The position numbers and the translations under genes are program-made. A stretch of DNA of 64,000 nt from Halopseudomonas aestusnigri (lineage in GTDB: Bacteria; Pseudomonadota; Gammaproteobacteria; Pseudomonadales; Pseudomonadaceae): NCBI RefSeq assembly GCF_002197985.1, contig NZ_NBYK01000008.1, forward strand, positions 85,334 to 149,333. Reading direction: 5' to 3'. How positions within the stretch are numbered: position 1 is the stretch's first letter; each line of letters opens with the position of its first letter. Of this stretch, positions 1-9,164 are shown piece after piece. Below the pieces are notes generated by a model that saw only the letters and a program-made list of their open reading frames with translations, was not told the origin of the DNA and searched no databases.

Positions 1-9
1 GGGCGGCCG

Positions 10-42
10 CGAGCTGCAAGCCTCAAGCTATAAGCTGCAAGC
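10..42. repeat. degenerate 7-bp tandem repeat array
   Basis: Successive units resembling AGCTGCA, AGCCTCA, AGCTATA and AGCTGCA repeat with a period of 7 bp. The same unit family recurs at 271-317, 19002-19055 and 19161-19190, always between genes. No function is evident. Confidence 0.6.
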
Positions 43-73
43 AAACCCGGCCTTGGTGCCGGGTTTGTTTTTT
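43..73 (+). terminator. Rho-independent terminator of a gene left of the window
   Basis: A perfect 9-bp stem (AAACCCGGC at 43-51, GCCGGGTTT at 58-66) with a 6-nt loop is followed by G and six T. The T-run reads on the plus strand, so it ends a transcript entering from before base 1. Confidence 0.85.
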
Positions 74-177
74 GGGCTGGAAGCTGGAAGCCAGGAGCTT
101 GCGCGGGTGGCTGGATTAAGCGAAGGACCGTTGCCAAGTACTTCGCGTTGGCATGAACAGCACCCAACTGCGCGCCC

Positions 178-210
178 TGATGGTTCCCACGCTCCGCGTG
201 GGAACCATCA
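178..210. repeat. 15-bp perfect inverted repeat (dispersed GGTTCCCACGC hairpin)
   Basis: TGATGGTTCCCACGC (178-192) and GCGTGGGAACCATCA (196-210) form a perfect 15-bp stem around TCC. Hairpins built on this core recur in intergenic DNA of many Proteobacteria. Apart from the repeats and hairpins listed, bases 1-331 contain no convincing gene. Confidence 0.7.
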
Positions 211-230
211 AACCTGCGCCACCGTGAAGC

Positions 231-264
231 AAAAAAAACCGCACGACTCACGCCGCACGGTTTT
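231..264 (-). terminator. Rho-independent terminator after the stomatin gene
   Basis: Inverted repeat AAAACCG (235-241) / CGGTTTT (258-264). On the minus strand it runs into a T-tract (complement of 231-238), about 70 bp after the stop of the stomatin/NfeD operon. Confidence 0.6.
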
Positions 265-270
265 CTCTTC

Positions 271-317
271 CAGCTTCAGGCTTCAAACCTGTAGCTTGTA
301 GCTTGTAGCTTGTAGCT
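271..317. repeat. 7-bp tandem repeat array (GTAGCTT)
   Basis: Three exact GTAGCTT units plus a partial one (291-317) follow degenerate units from 271. The array ends 15 bp after the stomatin stop codon and belongs to the same family as the array at 19002-19055. Confidence 0.65.
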
Positions 318-331
318 AAGCCGCTTGCGGC

Positions 332-1252
332 TTACTTGCGAGCCGTCTCCAGCGTCTTGGTAATCGCTGCGACGGCCGAGCCGATATTGCTCAGTTCGGC
401 CGGCAGGATCATGGTGTTGTTGGTTTGCGCCAGCTTGCCGAATTCCTTCACATACTGTTCGGCAACCCGCAGCGAAACGGCTTCCTGGCCACCCTGGGTA
501 TTGATCGCCTCGGCAACGCGACGCAGACCTTCGGCGGTAGCGGTCGCGATCAGCTCGATCTCGCGGGCCTTACCTTCGGCTTCGTTGATCTGACGCATCT
601 TGTCGGCTTCGGACAGGTTGATGGTTTCCTGCTTCTGACCTTCGGAAATGTTGATCTTGGCTTCCCGCTCGCCTTCGGACTGGGCCACGACGGCACGACG
701 TTCCCGCTCGGCGCGCATTTGCTTCTCCAGCGCATCCAGAATGGTTGCCGGCAGTTCGATATCGGCAATTTCGTAGCGCAGCACTTTCACGCCCCAGGGC
801 TTGGCGGCTTCATCCAGTGCCTCAACCACCTGGACGTTGATGGTTTCACGCTCTTCAAACGTCTTGTCCAGGTCAATCTTGCCGACTACCGAACGCAGAG
901 TAGTCTGCGCCAGTTGAATGGAGGCGTAGCGGTAGTCATTGATGCCGTAGCTGGCCAGCTTGGGATCAACCACCTGCAGGTAGATCACGCCGTCGACTAC
1001 CACCTGAATGTTGTCCTTGGTCACACAGGCCTGGCTCGGCACGTTTATCGCCTCTTCCTTGAGCGTATGCTTGTAGGCCACCCGGTCGATAAACGGGATC
1101 AGGATGTGAAAGCCCGCTTCGAGGGTCTTGGCGTACTTGCCCAGCCGCTCGACGATAAAGGCCGAACGCTGCGGCACGATGCGGGCGGTTTTGGTGAGGG
1201 TAATGATGACCAGCACCAGAAACCCGAGTGACAGCATTGTTGCGATTTCCAT
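332..1252 (-). CDS. qmcA: SPFH-domain (stomatin/prohibitin) membrane protein, QmcA-like
   Basis: A 306-aa membrane-anchored SPFH/Band-7 protein thought to organise membrane microdomains and influence membrane-protein turnover. It has one N-terminal transmembrane segment (about residues 5-22), then the stomatin core (IVPQRSAFIVERLGKY; LRSVVGKIDLD) and a charged coiled coil rich in Ala/Glu (about 180-255). An upstream in-frame ATG at 1282 exists, but the ATG at 1252 has AAGGAG 8 nt upstream and begins right before the membrane segment, so it is preferred. It lies downstream of the NfeD gene on the same strand, the classic stomatin-NfeD pair. The family is clear; the exact role in this organism is inferred. 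Confidence 0.9.
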   Translation of the reverse strand: MEIATMLSLGFLVLVIITLTKTARIVPQRSAFIVERLGKYAKTLEAGFHILIPFIDRVAYKHTLKEEAINVPSQACVTKDNIQVVVDGVIYLQVVDPKLASYGINDYRYASIQLAQTTLRSVVGKIDLDKTFEERETINVQVVEALDEAAKPWGVKVLRYEIADIELPATILDALEKQMRAERERRAVVAQSEGEREAKINISEGQKQETINLSEADKMRQINEAEGKAREIELIATATAEGLRRVAEAINTQGGQEAVSLRVAEQYVKEFGKLAQTNNTMILPAELSNIGSAVAAITKTLETARK

Positions 1253-1278
1253 ATGAAAAGCTCCTTGGTCCGAAAAGA

Positions 1279-1755
1279 TCATTTATTGTTGTCGGGATGG
1301 GACGCACTGACCCGCAGGACGATGCCCGCATGATCCGTCACCCAGGCCGACTCGCCGCTCTTGAGCGGGTCAGACGACTCCGCATCCCATTTGGCTCCGT
1401 TAAGCTGCACGTGACCGACGCCATCAACAAAGTCGGTCAGCACACGCACGCGCATGCCCAGCAGACCTGCGTCGTCCTGATCCCTGGCGGCCAGATCGAC
1501 TTCGCTGCCACGCAGCCAGCGCTGGAAGCGGCGGCGCAACAGCCAAAGCGCCAATATGCTCGACAGCGAAAATACCGTCACCTGAGCAGGCAGCGAATCG
1601 ATCAGGCCAAGCAGCGTCAGCAGCCCGACCAGCAGTGCCCCAAGGCCAAAGAAGGCCGCAATCAAACCGGGGATGAAAAACTCCGAGGCCAGCAACAGCA
1701 GGCCCAGCAACAACCAGAACGCGTAACTTTCCAGATAACCCGTCAACATCTGCAC
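1279..1755 (-). CDS. NfeD family membrane protein
   Basis: A 158-aa short-form NfeD protein. Hydrophobic segments (about residues 8-30 and 35-70, including LLLASEFFIPGLIAAFFGLG) are followed by a soluble C-terminal OB-fold-like domain (about 95-150). Members of this family partner SPFH proteins, and this gene sits directly upstream of one on the same strand, so the two are probably co-transcribed. The short form lacks the ClpP-like serine protease domain of long NfeD proteins. Confidence 0.85.
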   Translation of the reverse strand: MQMLTGYLESYAFWLLLGLLLLASEFFIPGLIAAFFGLGALLVGLLTLLGLIDSLPAQVTVFSLSSILALWLLRRRFQRWLRGSEVDLAARDQDDAGLLGMRVRVLTDFVDGVGHVQLNGAKWDAESSDPLKSGESAWVTDHAGIVLRVSASHPDNNK

Positions 1756-1903
1756 TCCCTGCCCTTTTGTTCAGACTGCAGGAAGACTACCAGATGGACA
1801 GATCGCACGCCCCGGGAAAAACACCGGAGCGTTACCGGGTAGGCAAACTGGCCCCCTGATTTCAGTCTGGTACCCTGAAGACATCATCAACAGGGAGTTA
1901 CGC

Positions 1904-2992
1904 ATGACCGATCGCCTGATTACCCGCCTGCTATTGTGTCTGCTGCTGCTCGCGCCGCTGGCCGGCGCCACCGAGACCGGCAGCACCAGCCAGCCACCGC
2001 TCAGGGTCGGGATTACCGAGGTCCCGCCCTTTGTCATCGCCGATGGCAAGGGCGGCTGGGAGGGGATCAGCATCGACCTCTGGCGCAGCATTGCCGAGCA
2101 GAAGGGGTGGGCGTTCGAGTTTCGTCAAATGGGCTTTACCGAGCTGCTGCAGGCGGTCGAAAGCGGTGAGATCGATATCGCCGTGGGTGCGCTGACCATG
2201 ACCTCCGAGCGCGAACAACGCTTCGATTTCAGCCACCCGTTCTATCAGACCGGTCTGTCTATCGGTGTTGCACGCGCGCCCAAGTCAGGTCTGCTGCAAA
2301 GCCTGCGGGCGCTGTTCAGCTGGAGTTTCCTCAGTGTCGTCGGCGGTCTGGCCCTGCTGCTGCTCGCGGCAGGCACCCTGCTCTGGCTGTTCGAGCGCCG
2401 TCGCAACCCCCAACAGTTCGGCGGCAGCGCAACCGAAGGCATCGGTGCCAGTTTCTGGTGGGCAGCAGTGACCATGACCACCGTTGGCTACGGCGACAAG
2501 GCACCGGTCACCTTTGCCGGCCGGCTGGTTGCACTGATCTGGATGTTTGCCGGCCTGATCATGGTCGCCAGCTTTACTGCGGCGATCACCAGTGCGCTGA
2601 CCGTCAGCAACCTGCAATACCAGATACGCGGGCCACAGGATTTGCCCGGCAGCACCGTGGCGACCATCGCAGGCACCGCGAGCGCCCGTTATCTCGACGA
2701 GCAGCGCATCGTTTCACACGCCTATCCGGATCTCACCGGTGCCATGCAGTCGGTCACCGCAGGCGAGACCGACGCCGTGGTCTACGACCGCCCCCTGATG
2801 CAGTACCGCAATCAGCAGCTCGGGCGAGAGCGGCTGGAGTTGCTGCCCGGCGTGTTTGATCAGCAGCTTTACGCGCTGGCCATGCCTGCTGGCAGTCGCC
2901 TGCGAGAACCGCTGAACGAGGCAGTGCTGCGGCTGACCGAGTCCGCCGACTGGCGGCTGATTCAGCGCGCCTACCTCGGCGAACAGCTATAG
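1904..2992 (+). CDS. prokaryotic ionotropic glutamate-receptor-like potassium channel
   Basis: 362 aa. A signal peptide (about 1-22) is followed by the first lobe of a periplasmic amino-acid-binding domain (about 32-125), a membrane helix (about 141-163), a pore loop carrying the potassium filter TTVGYGD (192-198), a second membrane helix (about 205-232) and the second ligand-binding lobe (about 240-360). After the filter, SFTAAITSALTV resembles the SYTANLAAF gating motif of animal glutamate receptors. This is the architecture of Synechocystis GluR0: a ligand-gated K+ channel made by inserting a two-helix pore into a binding protein. The start has GGGAG upstream. The ligand is unknown. It is transcribed alone, divergent from the NfeD operon. 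Confidence 0.9.
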   Translation: MTDRLITRLLLCLLLLAPLAGATETGSTSQPPLRVGITEVPPFVIADGKGGWEGISIDLWRSIAEQKGWAFEFRQMGFTELLQAVESGEIDIAVGALTMTSEREQRFDFSHPFYQTGLSIGVARAPKSGLLQSLRALFSWSFLSVVGGLALLLLAAGTLLWLFERRRNPQQFGGSATEGIGASFWWAAVTMTTVGYGDKAPVTFAGRLVALIWMFAGLIMVASFTAAITSALTVSNLQYQIRGPQDLPGSTVATIAGTASARYLDEQRIVSHAYPDLTGAMQSVTAGETDAVVYDRPLMQYRNQQLGRERLELLPGVFDQQLYALAMPAGSRLREPLNEAVLRLTESADWRLIQRAYLGEQL

Positions 2993-3059
2993 CGAGTCAA
3001 GCCCTGAATTGCCGTTCATCGGATTAACAAGCTGAATGGCCCCGTCGCAGAGCCAATGA

Positions 3060-4160
<1,101 letters not shown>

Positions 4161-4164
4161 GTAC

Positions 4165-4192
4165 GCGGGCCGCCAGCTTCGCGGCGGCCCGC
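4165..4192 (+). promoter_or_regulatory. intercistronic hairpin between lipase and foldase
   Basis: Perfect 10-bp stem GCGGGCCGCC (4165-4174) / GGCGGCCCGC (4183-4192) without a T-tract, just after the lipase stop and 25 bp before the foldase ATG. It may set the lipase:foldase ratio by partial termination or by protecting the upstream mRNA; this is inference. Confidence 0.5.
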
Positions 4193-4216
4193 TTCCCCGA
4201 CCTGCCCGAGTACATC

Positions 4217-5224
4217 ATGAAAGCGCTTGTCTATCTTCCTTTACTCGCCGCCGCACTGCTGCTCGGCTGGCAGCTGAGTCAACCTGCGCAGGAACCGGAG
4301 ATCGAGGCGGCCGACAGCCAGCTCGCCCCGAACCCGACGCCGCGCTCAGACGGCCCTCCGGCCGGCCTGCTGCGCAGCGCGCCCGTCGCGAGCCCGGCTG
4401 CCGTCGCGCCATCGCTGCGAGGCACCGATATCGACGGCCGGCTGCAGGCCAACCCCGATGGCAGCCTGCTGATCAGCGACCAGCTGCGGCACCTGTTCGA
4501 CTACTACCTGAGCACCGCTGGCGAGCAGTCGCACGCCGACATCGTGCGTCAGCTGCAAGCCCTGATCAGCGCCAGCCTGCCGGACCCGGCCCGCGGTCAG
4601 GCGCTGGACCTGCTGCAGCGCTATCTCGCCTATCAGCAGCAGTTAATCACACTTGAACAGACCTTTCCGGTCGCCGCCGATCTGGATGCGCTGTGGGCGC
4701 GCCAGGACGCCGTGCAACGCCTGCGGGCCGAGCTGTTCAGTGCCGAGGAGCACCAGGCGTTTTTTGCCGGCGAGGAACTGTATAACCGCTTCACCCTGGA
4801 GCGTCTGGCGATCTTACGCAACCCTGAGCTGAGCGACACCGACAAGGCCTATGAAGTCGAGGCATTGCGCGAGCGCCTGCCCGAGGACTTGCAGGCGCTG
4901 CTGGTGCCGCAGATTCATCAGGACCTGCGCCAGCAGACCAGCGCCTTGCGCGACAAGGGCGCCAGTGAGGCCGAGGTGCGGGCGCTCAGGCTGTCGCTGG
5001 TCGGTCCGGAGGCAACCGACAGGCTGGAAACACTGGATCAGCAACGCGCCGCCTGGCGGCAACGTGTGAGCGACTTCAACCGCGAGCGCGAGGCGATTCT
5101 CAGTCAGCCGGGACTGGCCGACAGTGATCGCGCCAGCGCGGTACAGGCGCTGCTTGAGGAGCGCTTCGACCACACCGAACAGCTGCGCCTCAGCGCCATT
5201 GAGCCAACGGCACCCGAGAGCTGA
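4217..5224 (+). CDS. lifO: lipase-specific foldase (lipase chaperone)
   Basis: 335 aa. An N-terminal membrane anchor (about residues 5-20, LPLLAAALLLGWQL) is followed by an Ala/Pro-rich linker and a helical periplasmic domain. GTDIDGRL and the foldase signature (RHLFDYYLSTAGEQ, near residues 92-105; family pattern RxxFDYxLSxxGE) are present, and the C-terminal half is Gln/Leu/Arg-rich helices that wrap around the lipase. It is the steric chaperone for the preceding lipase and stays in the inner membrane. Gene order lipase-foldase is the usual one. Confidence 0.95.
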   Translation: MKALVYLPLLAAALLLGWQLSQPAQEPEIEAADSQLAPNPTPRSDGPPAGLLRSAPVASPAAVAPSLRGTDIDGRLQANPDGSLLISDQLRHLFDYYLSTAGEQSHADIVRQLQALISASLPDPARGQALDLLQRYLAYQQQLITLEQTFPVAADLDALWARQDAVQRLRAELFSAEEHQAFFAGEELYNRFTLERLAILRNPELSDTDKAYEVEALRERLPEDLQALLVPQIHQDLRQQTSALRDKGASEAEVRALRLSLVGPEATDRLETLDQQRAAWRQRVSDFNREREAILSQPGLADSDRASAVQALLEERFDHTEQLRLSAIEPTAPES

Positions 5225-5261
5225 AGCTGCCATACTGGGGCTCCCGACACAGGAGCCCGCT

Positions 5262-5912
5262 ATGCGTCAAACCCTCTTGCTGATGCTGACAGGCTTGCTG
5301 GGCAGCGATATCTGCGCTGCCCAAAGCTATGATCCAGCCGACATCGTTCAGTGGCCCGAGCGCACCTTCACCCAGCCGACCGACTATCAGCTGGCAGAGC
5401 GCGACGGTCAGACCCTGCTGCGCGCCGATTGCAGCGCCGGCCAGGCCAGCGCCCGTTATCTGGAACACCCGGTTGACCTGCGAGAGACACCGATCCTGCG
5501 CTGGTCCTGGAGCATAAGCCAGCCGTTCAGCCAGCTCGACGAAACCCGCAAGCAGGGCGACGACTATCCGGTACGGCTCTATGTGGTCAGGGACGGCGGC
5601 CTGTTGCCCTGGCGCACGCTGGCGGTGAATTACGTCTGGTCGTCCGGCCAGCCGACCGGCAGCCAGTGGCCCAACGCCTTCACCGCCAACGCGCAGATGC
5701 TGGCAGTCAGCAGCGGCGCACCGGGCGCTACAGCACTGGTGCAGCTGGAACGGAATGTCAGGGAGGATTTCCAGCGTCTGCACGGGCAGACGCTGGATCA
5801 GATCGACGGGCTGGCGATCATGACCGACTGCGACAACAGCGGTCAGACCGTCACCGGCTGGTACGGCACCATCGAGTGGCTGCCGGCTACTTCTGGCGCC
5901 ACTGGCCGTTAA
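5262..5912 (+). CDS. DUF3047 family periplasmic protein
   Basis: 216 aa, matching the DUF3047 family by motifs such as LRWSWSISQP, YPVRLYVV and IDGLAIMTDCDNSG. A short signal peptide (about 1-20, ending CAAQ) predicts a periplasmic protein. AGGAG stands 7 nt before the ATG at 5262; a longer frame from 5124 overlaps the foldase and lacks a signal peptide. The function of the family is not known. Its 3' end overlaps the 3' end of the convergent ydbL-like gene by 26 bp. Confidence 0.8.
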   Translation: MRQTLLLMLTGLLGSDICAAQSYDPADIVQWPERTFTQPTDYQLAERDGQTLLRADCSAGQASARYLEHPVDLRETPILRWSWSISQPFSQLDETRKQGDDYPVRLYVVRDGGLLPWRTLAVNYVWSSGQPTGSQWPNAFTANAQMLAVSSGAPGATALVQLERNVREDFQRLHGQTLDQIDGLAIMTDCDNSGQTVTGWYGTIEWLPATSGATGR

Positions 5913-6234
5913 GTTTGATGTACTGCCCGCGCGGGGTACGGTCAATCGCCTTCTGGCCGGCAATCAGCTCGACGTCATTCAGCGAAATGCCGTTGTCGCG
6001 GGCCACCTTCTGGTACTCCGCCTTGCGCGCCGCGTTGATCTGCTGCGCCACCTCGGCGGCGTTACCCGACGCCCGCACCACGCCCAGATAACCGTTGGAC
6101 TGCTCGCCGAGCAGCCCCGCTTCCTTGGCTGCCGGCAGGGCCGACATCGCCTCGTTCAGGCTCAGCGCCCAGGCCGAACCGCTGCCGATCAGCAGCGCCA
6201 GCAGGCAACAGGTCAGATATATCGTCTTGCGCAT
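5887..6234 (-). CDS. ydbL: YdbL-like DUF1318 periplasmic protein
   Basis: 115 aa. A signal peptide (about 1-23, ending SAWA) is followed by a small DUF1318 domain (LNEAMSALPAAKEAGLLGEQ; ARKAEYQKVARDNGI). In E. coli, YdbL is the periplasmic helper of the YdbH-YnbE intermembrane bridge and limits YnbE multimerisation. Here it is the last gene of the same three-gene set on the minus strand, 23 bp after the ynbE-like gene. The 3' end overlaps the convergent DUF3047 gene. Confidence 0.85.
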   Translation of the reverse strand: MRKTIYLTCCLLALLIGSGSAWALSLNEAMSALPAAKEAGLLGEQSNGYLGVVRASGNAAEVAQQINAARKAEYQKVARDNGISLNDVELIAGQKAIDRTPRGQYIKLNGQWRQK

Positions 6235-6257
6235 TGTCTTGTTCCTTATTCGCCGGC

Positions 6258-6449
6258 TCAGAACAGACCGCTGGATTCGTCAAAGACGTCGTCCAGTTGG
6301 CGGTCCACCTTGACGTAGATTTCGTGCTCGATCTTCACATTCAGATTGATGTTGATCGGCTCACTCGGCGCAGCCAGCTGCACCGTGGGTCCGGCACAGG
6401 CGACCAGCAGGCCGGCCAGTGCCGCGATCATCAGACTTCGCCCGTACAT
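6258..6449 (-). CDS. ynbE: YnbE-like outer-membrane lipoprotein
   Basis: 63 aa. A lipoprotein signal with lipobox LLVAC (Cys18) is followed by a short Gln/Val/Asn-rich beta segment (PININLNVKIEHEIYVKVD). YnbE of E. coli is a small outer-membrane lipoprotein that stacks onto the C-terminus of YdbH to complete a lipid-transport bridge. It lies 12 bp after the ydbH-like stop codon, between the ydbH- and ydbL-like genes, which supports the assignment. Confidence 0.85.
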   Translation of the reverse strand: MYGRSLMIAALAGLLVACAGPTVQLAAPSEPININLNVKIEHEIYVKVDRQLDDVFDESSGLF

Positions 6450-6461
6450 AGGCGCTCCTCG

Positions 6462-9035
6462 TCAGGGTTGCTCTATCCGCTTTTTGAGCAGGTATTGCTG
6501 CACCCGTTGTTCAATGATGTCACTGACCTTGCCACTGAGTTGCAAGCTGGCCAGCAACGCCGGAATGTTCTCCTGCAGATTGATGTTCAGGTTGACCTGC
6601 CGCCCCTGCTGAAAATCGGGGTTGCTGCCCTGCAGGCGCAGCGCCAGCGTCAGATCACCGCCTTCGGCCAACTCTACCTGACTGCTCAGTACAGTGTAAT
6701 GAAATTCCTCCAGTGCTCCGGCCAGCTCGCGCATGCTCGGGTTGCTGGCCGCCAGTCGCTGCAGCTTGTCGGACTGGTAACGCAGCACACCACCGGGCGC
6801 GCGCGCCGCAACCGCGCCCTGATCGACCAGCAACTGGCCATCACGCAACAGCACCGGCAGTCGTCCATCCAGCGTACCTCCGCCACTGAGCCCCTCCGTT
6901 GGATAGACTTCGAACAGGCGGCCCAGTTCCAGCCCCTGCAGCACCAGCTCTGCACGCTGTTCGGGCTGCGCCATGTCCAGCGTGGCCGGGGTCAGCGATA
7001 CCCGTCCGCCCAGCAGCGCCAGCGTCAGCCGTTGCGCGTCCAGCGTGCCAGCCAGCGGCTGGTCCAGCGCACCACGATAAGCCAGATCAGCAGCGAGCGG
7101 ACCTGCAGGGATACCCGCATCGAGTTCCGTCATTTGCAGATCCGCCAGCACGGCGCTGAAGCGATCACCTTGCAACGAAACCTGCACCGGCGTTGTCAGC
7201 CCACTGAAAGCGGTCCGATCATAAATCCCCTTGGCACCACTTAGCCGCGCACTCAACCGGGCACGCAGCCCCTTGCCACTGTCGCCCGCCTGCAGCTCGG
7301 CATTAAGCTGACCGCTCGACAGGCTAAGCAGCGCAGGCCAACTGGCCAGGGTCTGCTCAAGCGGGTTACCTGCGCGGAAATAAATCGGCGCCAGCGTGCC
7401 GTCAAGCTGCCACTGGCCATCGCTGCTGAAATTCGCCTGATGATCGAGCTGCAGGCCGGCCGCGTTGGCCACCTGCCCGCGCCAGACCAGCGCGCCATCC
7501 TGCCACTCCCAGTCACCTGAGAGCGACCAGCTTTGCGGTTTGAACTGTGCGTGCTCGACCCGGTTGATCTCGGCGGCAAGTTCGCCGGTGGCGCTCGCTG
7601 ACTGGCCCTCATCCAGCGGCAGGGTGATCGCCAGAGTGCCTACCCGCGCAGAGGTCGCCGTCAGCGCAAGCTCGGCCGCCGGCAATTGCAGGCGCTGCCA
7701 GCCCAGTTCTCCGGCCTTGCTCAAACCGATGGTTGCCGACCGGGCATTGGCCTGCAATTGCAACGGTAAACGCGCGGTAACCGAGCGCGCCGCCAACTCC
7801 GGCAGGACCAGCCGTGGCAGTTGCAGCTGCACCAGCAGCGCGTCGCTATTGATCTGCCAATCAGCCAACCCCTGCACTTGCAATGGCCCATCCAGCTGGG
7901 CGGTGCCGCCGCTGGGCAAGGTCGCGTCAGCAGAAAGCTGCAGCGCCAAAGGCTGCCCCAGCACCAGCTGTTGCTCGCTGGCCGGTTGCAGCCGCAACGC
8001 TACCTGCGCCGGCTGCAACGCGCTCGGCAGCTGCTGCAGTGTCGCCAGCAGGTCAGGCACCAACACCATGTTCAGTTGTGCGTCGGGTAACGCCCAGCGG
8101 CCTTGATCACCGCTCAGTTGCAGACTCATCTCACCGGTCAGCGAGCCCACCCCGGCAATCGCCCAAGGCTCAGGCAGCACGACGTTCGCCTGCAGGGCAA
8201 CCGCCCCGCCCAGCCAATCCTCAACGCGGGCGGGCTTCTCTGCCGGATGCAGCTGCCAACTCAGATCGGCCTGAGCCGCGGTCGGTATCTGCTCGAACGG
8301 CAAGGCGCCCAGCGTCAGCCAGCGGCCGAGATAGCCGAACAGCCAGGGTGTCTGCGGCCAGTCGGGAATTGCCAGCTGCCCCTGCCACGCGTGCCCCTGC
8401 TGCCACTGGCTGTCGAGCCGAGCAGCCGGCTGGCCATCAATCGCCAGCGCGGCCTGCAGCGCGACACGCTCGGCGTCCAGCTGCAGGCGCGGGCTCAGCG
8501 CCAGCTGCTGGCCTTCCAGATCCAGCAGCAATTGGCTGGACAGGGTTGTGCTGCCGACAGAGCGCTCACTATCCAGCCGCCAGCTGCCGGCCAGCAGGCA
8601 CTGCCCCGTGCGACAGGGCAAGGTTGCCTGAATCTGCTGCAAACGTGCGGAATCAGGCAACCAGCGCGCCAGCGTGCGCCAGAAGGTTTCGTCGCCGAGA
8701 AGCACTAGAGGAGAGTCGGTTTCCGACGCCGATGGGGCCTGCTCGGCCGCCGGCAGGTTCAGGACCAGTCGATCCGCCTCGGCACGCTTGAGCATAACGC
8801 CTGACCGCCAGCCTGGCGCCAGCGCCAGTTGCTGCAGCTCGAAGGTGCTGCCGTTGTCCAGCGTCAGCGTCAACTCATCCAGCGTAAGCGCACCGGAATG
8901 CCAACCAGGCCCAGCCCATGTCAGCTCGCTGATACCGGCGCGCTGCAGCTGCTGGTGCAGATACAGGCGCCCGAGCAGCCCTGCCAGCACCAGCAGCAAC
9001 CCAAGCAGCAGAAAAATGGAAACGCGTCGACGCAT
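6462..9035 (-). CDS. ydbH: YdbH-like AsmA-superfamily intermembrane phospholipid transport protein
   Basis: About 857 aa. An N-terminal membrane helix (about residues 4-25) anchors a very long repetitive beta-strand domain typical of the AsmA/TamB/YhdP/YdbH group, which forms a hydrophobic groove carrying phospholipids from inner to outer membrane. The C-terminus (about the last 150 residues) is the YdbH-type dicarboxylate-transport domain. A GTG at 9065 would add ten residues; the ATG at 9035 directly precedes the membrane anchor and is preferred. It is the first gene of a ydbH-ynbE-ydbL operon. Known E. coli biology: YdbH is partly redundant with TamB and YhdP. Confidence 0.85.
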   Translation of the reverse strand: MRRRVSIFLLLGLLLVLAGLLGRLYLHQQLQRAGISELTWAGPGWHSGALTLDELTLTLDNGSTFELQQLALAPGWRSGVMLKRAEADRLVLNLPAAEQAPSASETDSPLVLLGDETFWRTLARWLPDSARLQQIQATLPCRTGQCLLAGSWRLDSERSVGSTTLSSQLLLDLEGQQLALSPRLQLDAERVALQAALAIDGQPAARLDSQWQQGHAWQGQLAIPDWPQTPWLFGYLGRWLTLGALPFEQIPTAAQADLSWQLHPAEKPARVEDWLGGAVALQANVVLPEPWAIAGVGSLTGEMSLQLSGDQGRWALPDAQLNMVLVPDLLATLQQLPSALQPAQVALRLQPASEQQLVLGQPLALQLSADATLPSGGTAQLDGPLQVQGLADWQINSDALLVQLQLPRLVLPELAARSVTARLPLQLQANARSATIGLSKAGELGWQRLQLPAAELALTATSARVGTLAITLPLDEGQSASATGELAAEINRVEHAQFKPQSWSLSGDWEWQDGALVWRGQVANAAGLQLDHQANFSSDGQWQLDGTLAPIYFRAGNPLEQTLASWPALLSLSSGQLNAELQAGDSGKGLRARLSARLSGAKGIYDRTAFSGLTTPVQVSLQGDRFSAVLADLQMTELDAGIPAGPLAADLAYRGALDQPLAGTLDAQRLTLALLGGRVSLTPATLDMAQPEQRAELVLQGLELGRLFEVYPTEGLSGGGTLDGRLPVLLRDGQLLVDQGAVAARAPGGVLRYQSDKLQRLAASNPSMRELAGALEEFHYTVLSSQVELAEGGDLTLALRLQGSNPDFQQGRQVNLNINLQENIPALLASLQLSGKVSDIIEQRVQQYLLKKRIEQP

Positions 9036-9164
9036 CGTCCCTACACCCAACCGGAATCCGCCCACAGGTTAGCACGCAGCCGACCCAAGACGCCTGCCAG
9101 CACCCCATTGCATTACCCAGCCCGCTTAGGCAGGCTGAACACCTGCCCACAACCGACGCGCACC

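Noticed and set aside
53-301. 82-codon frame at the left end
   Set aside because: It reads through a terminator T-tract, a palindrome and repeats.
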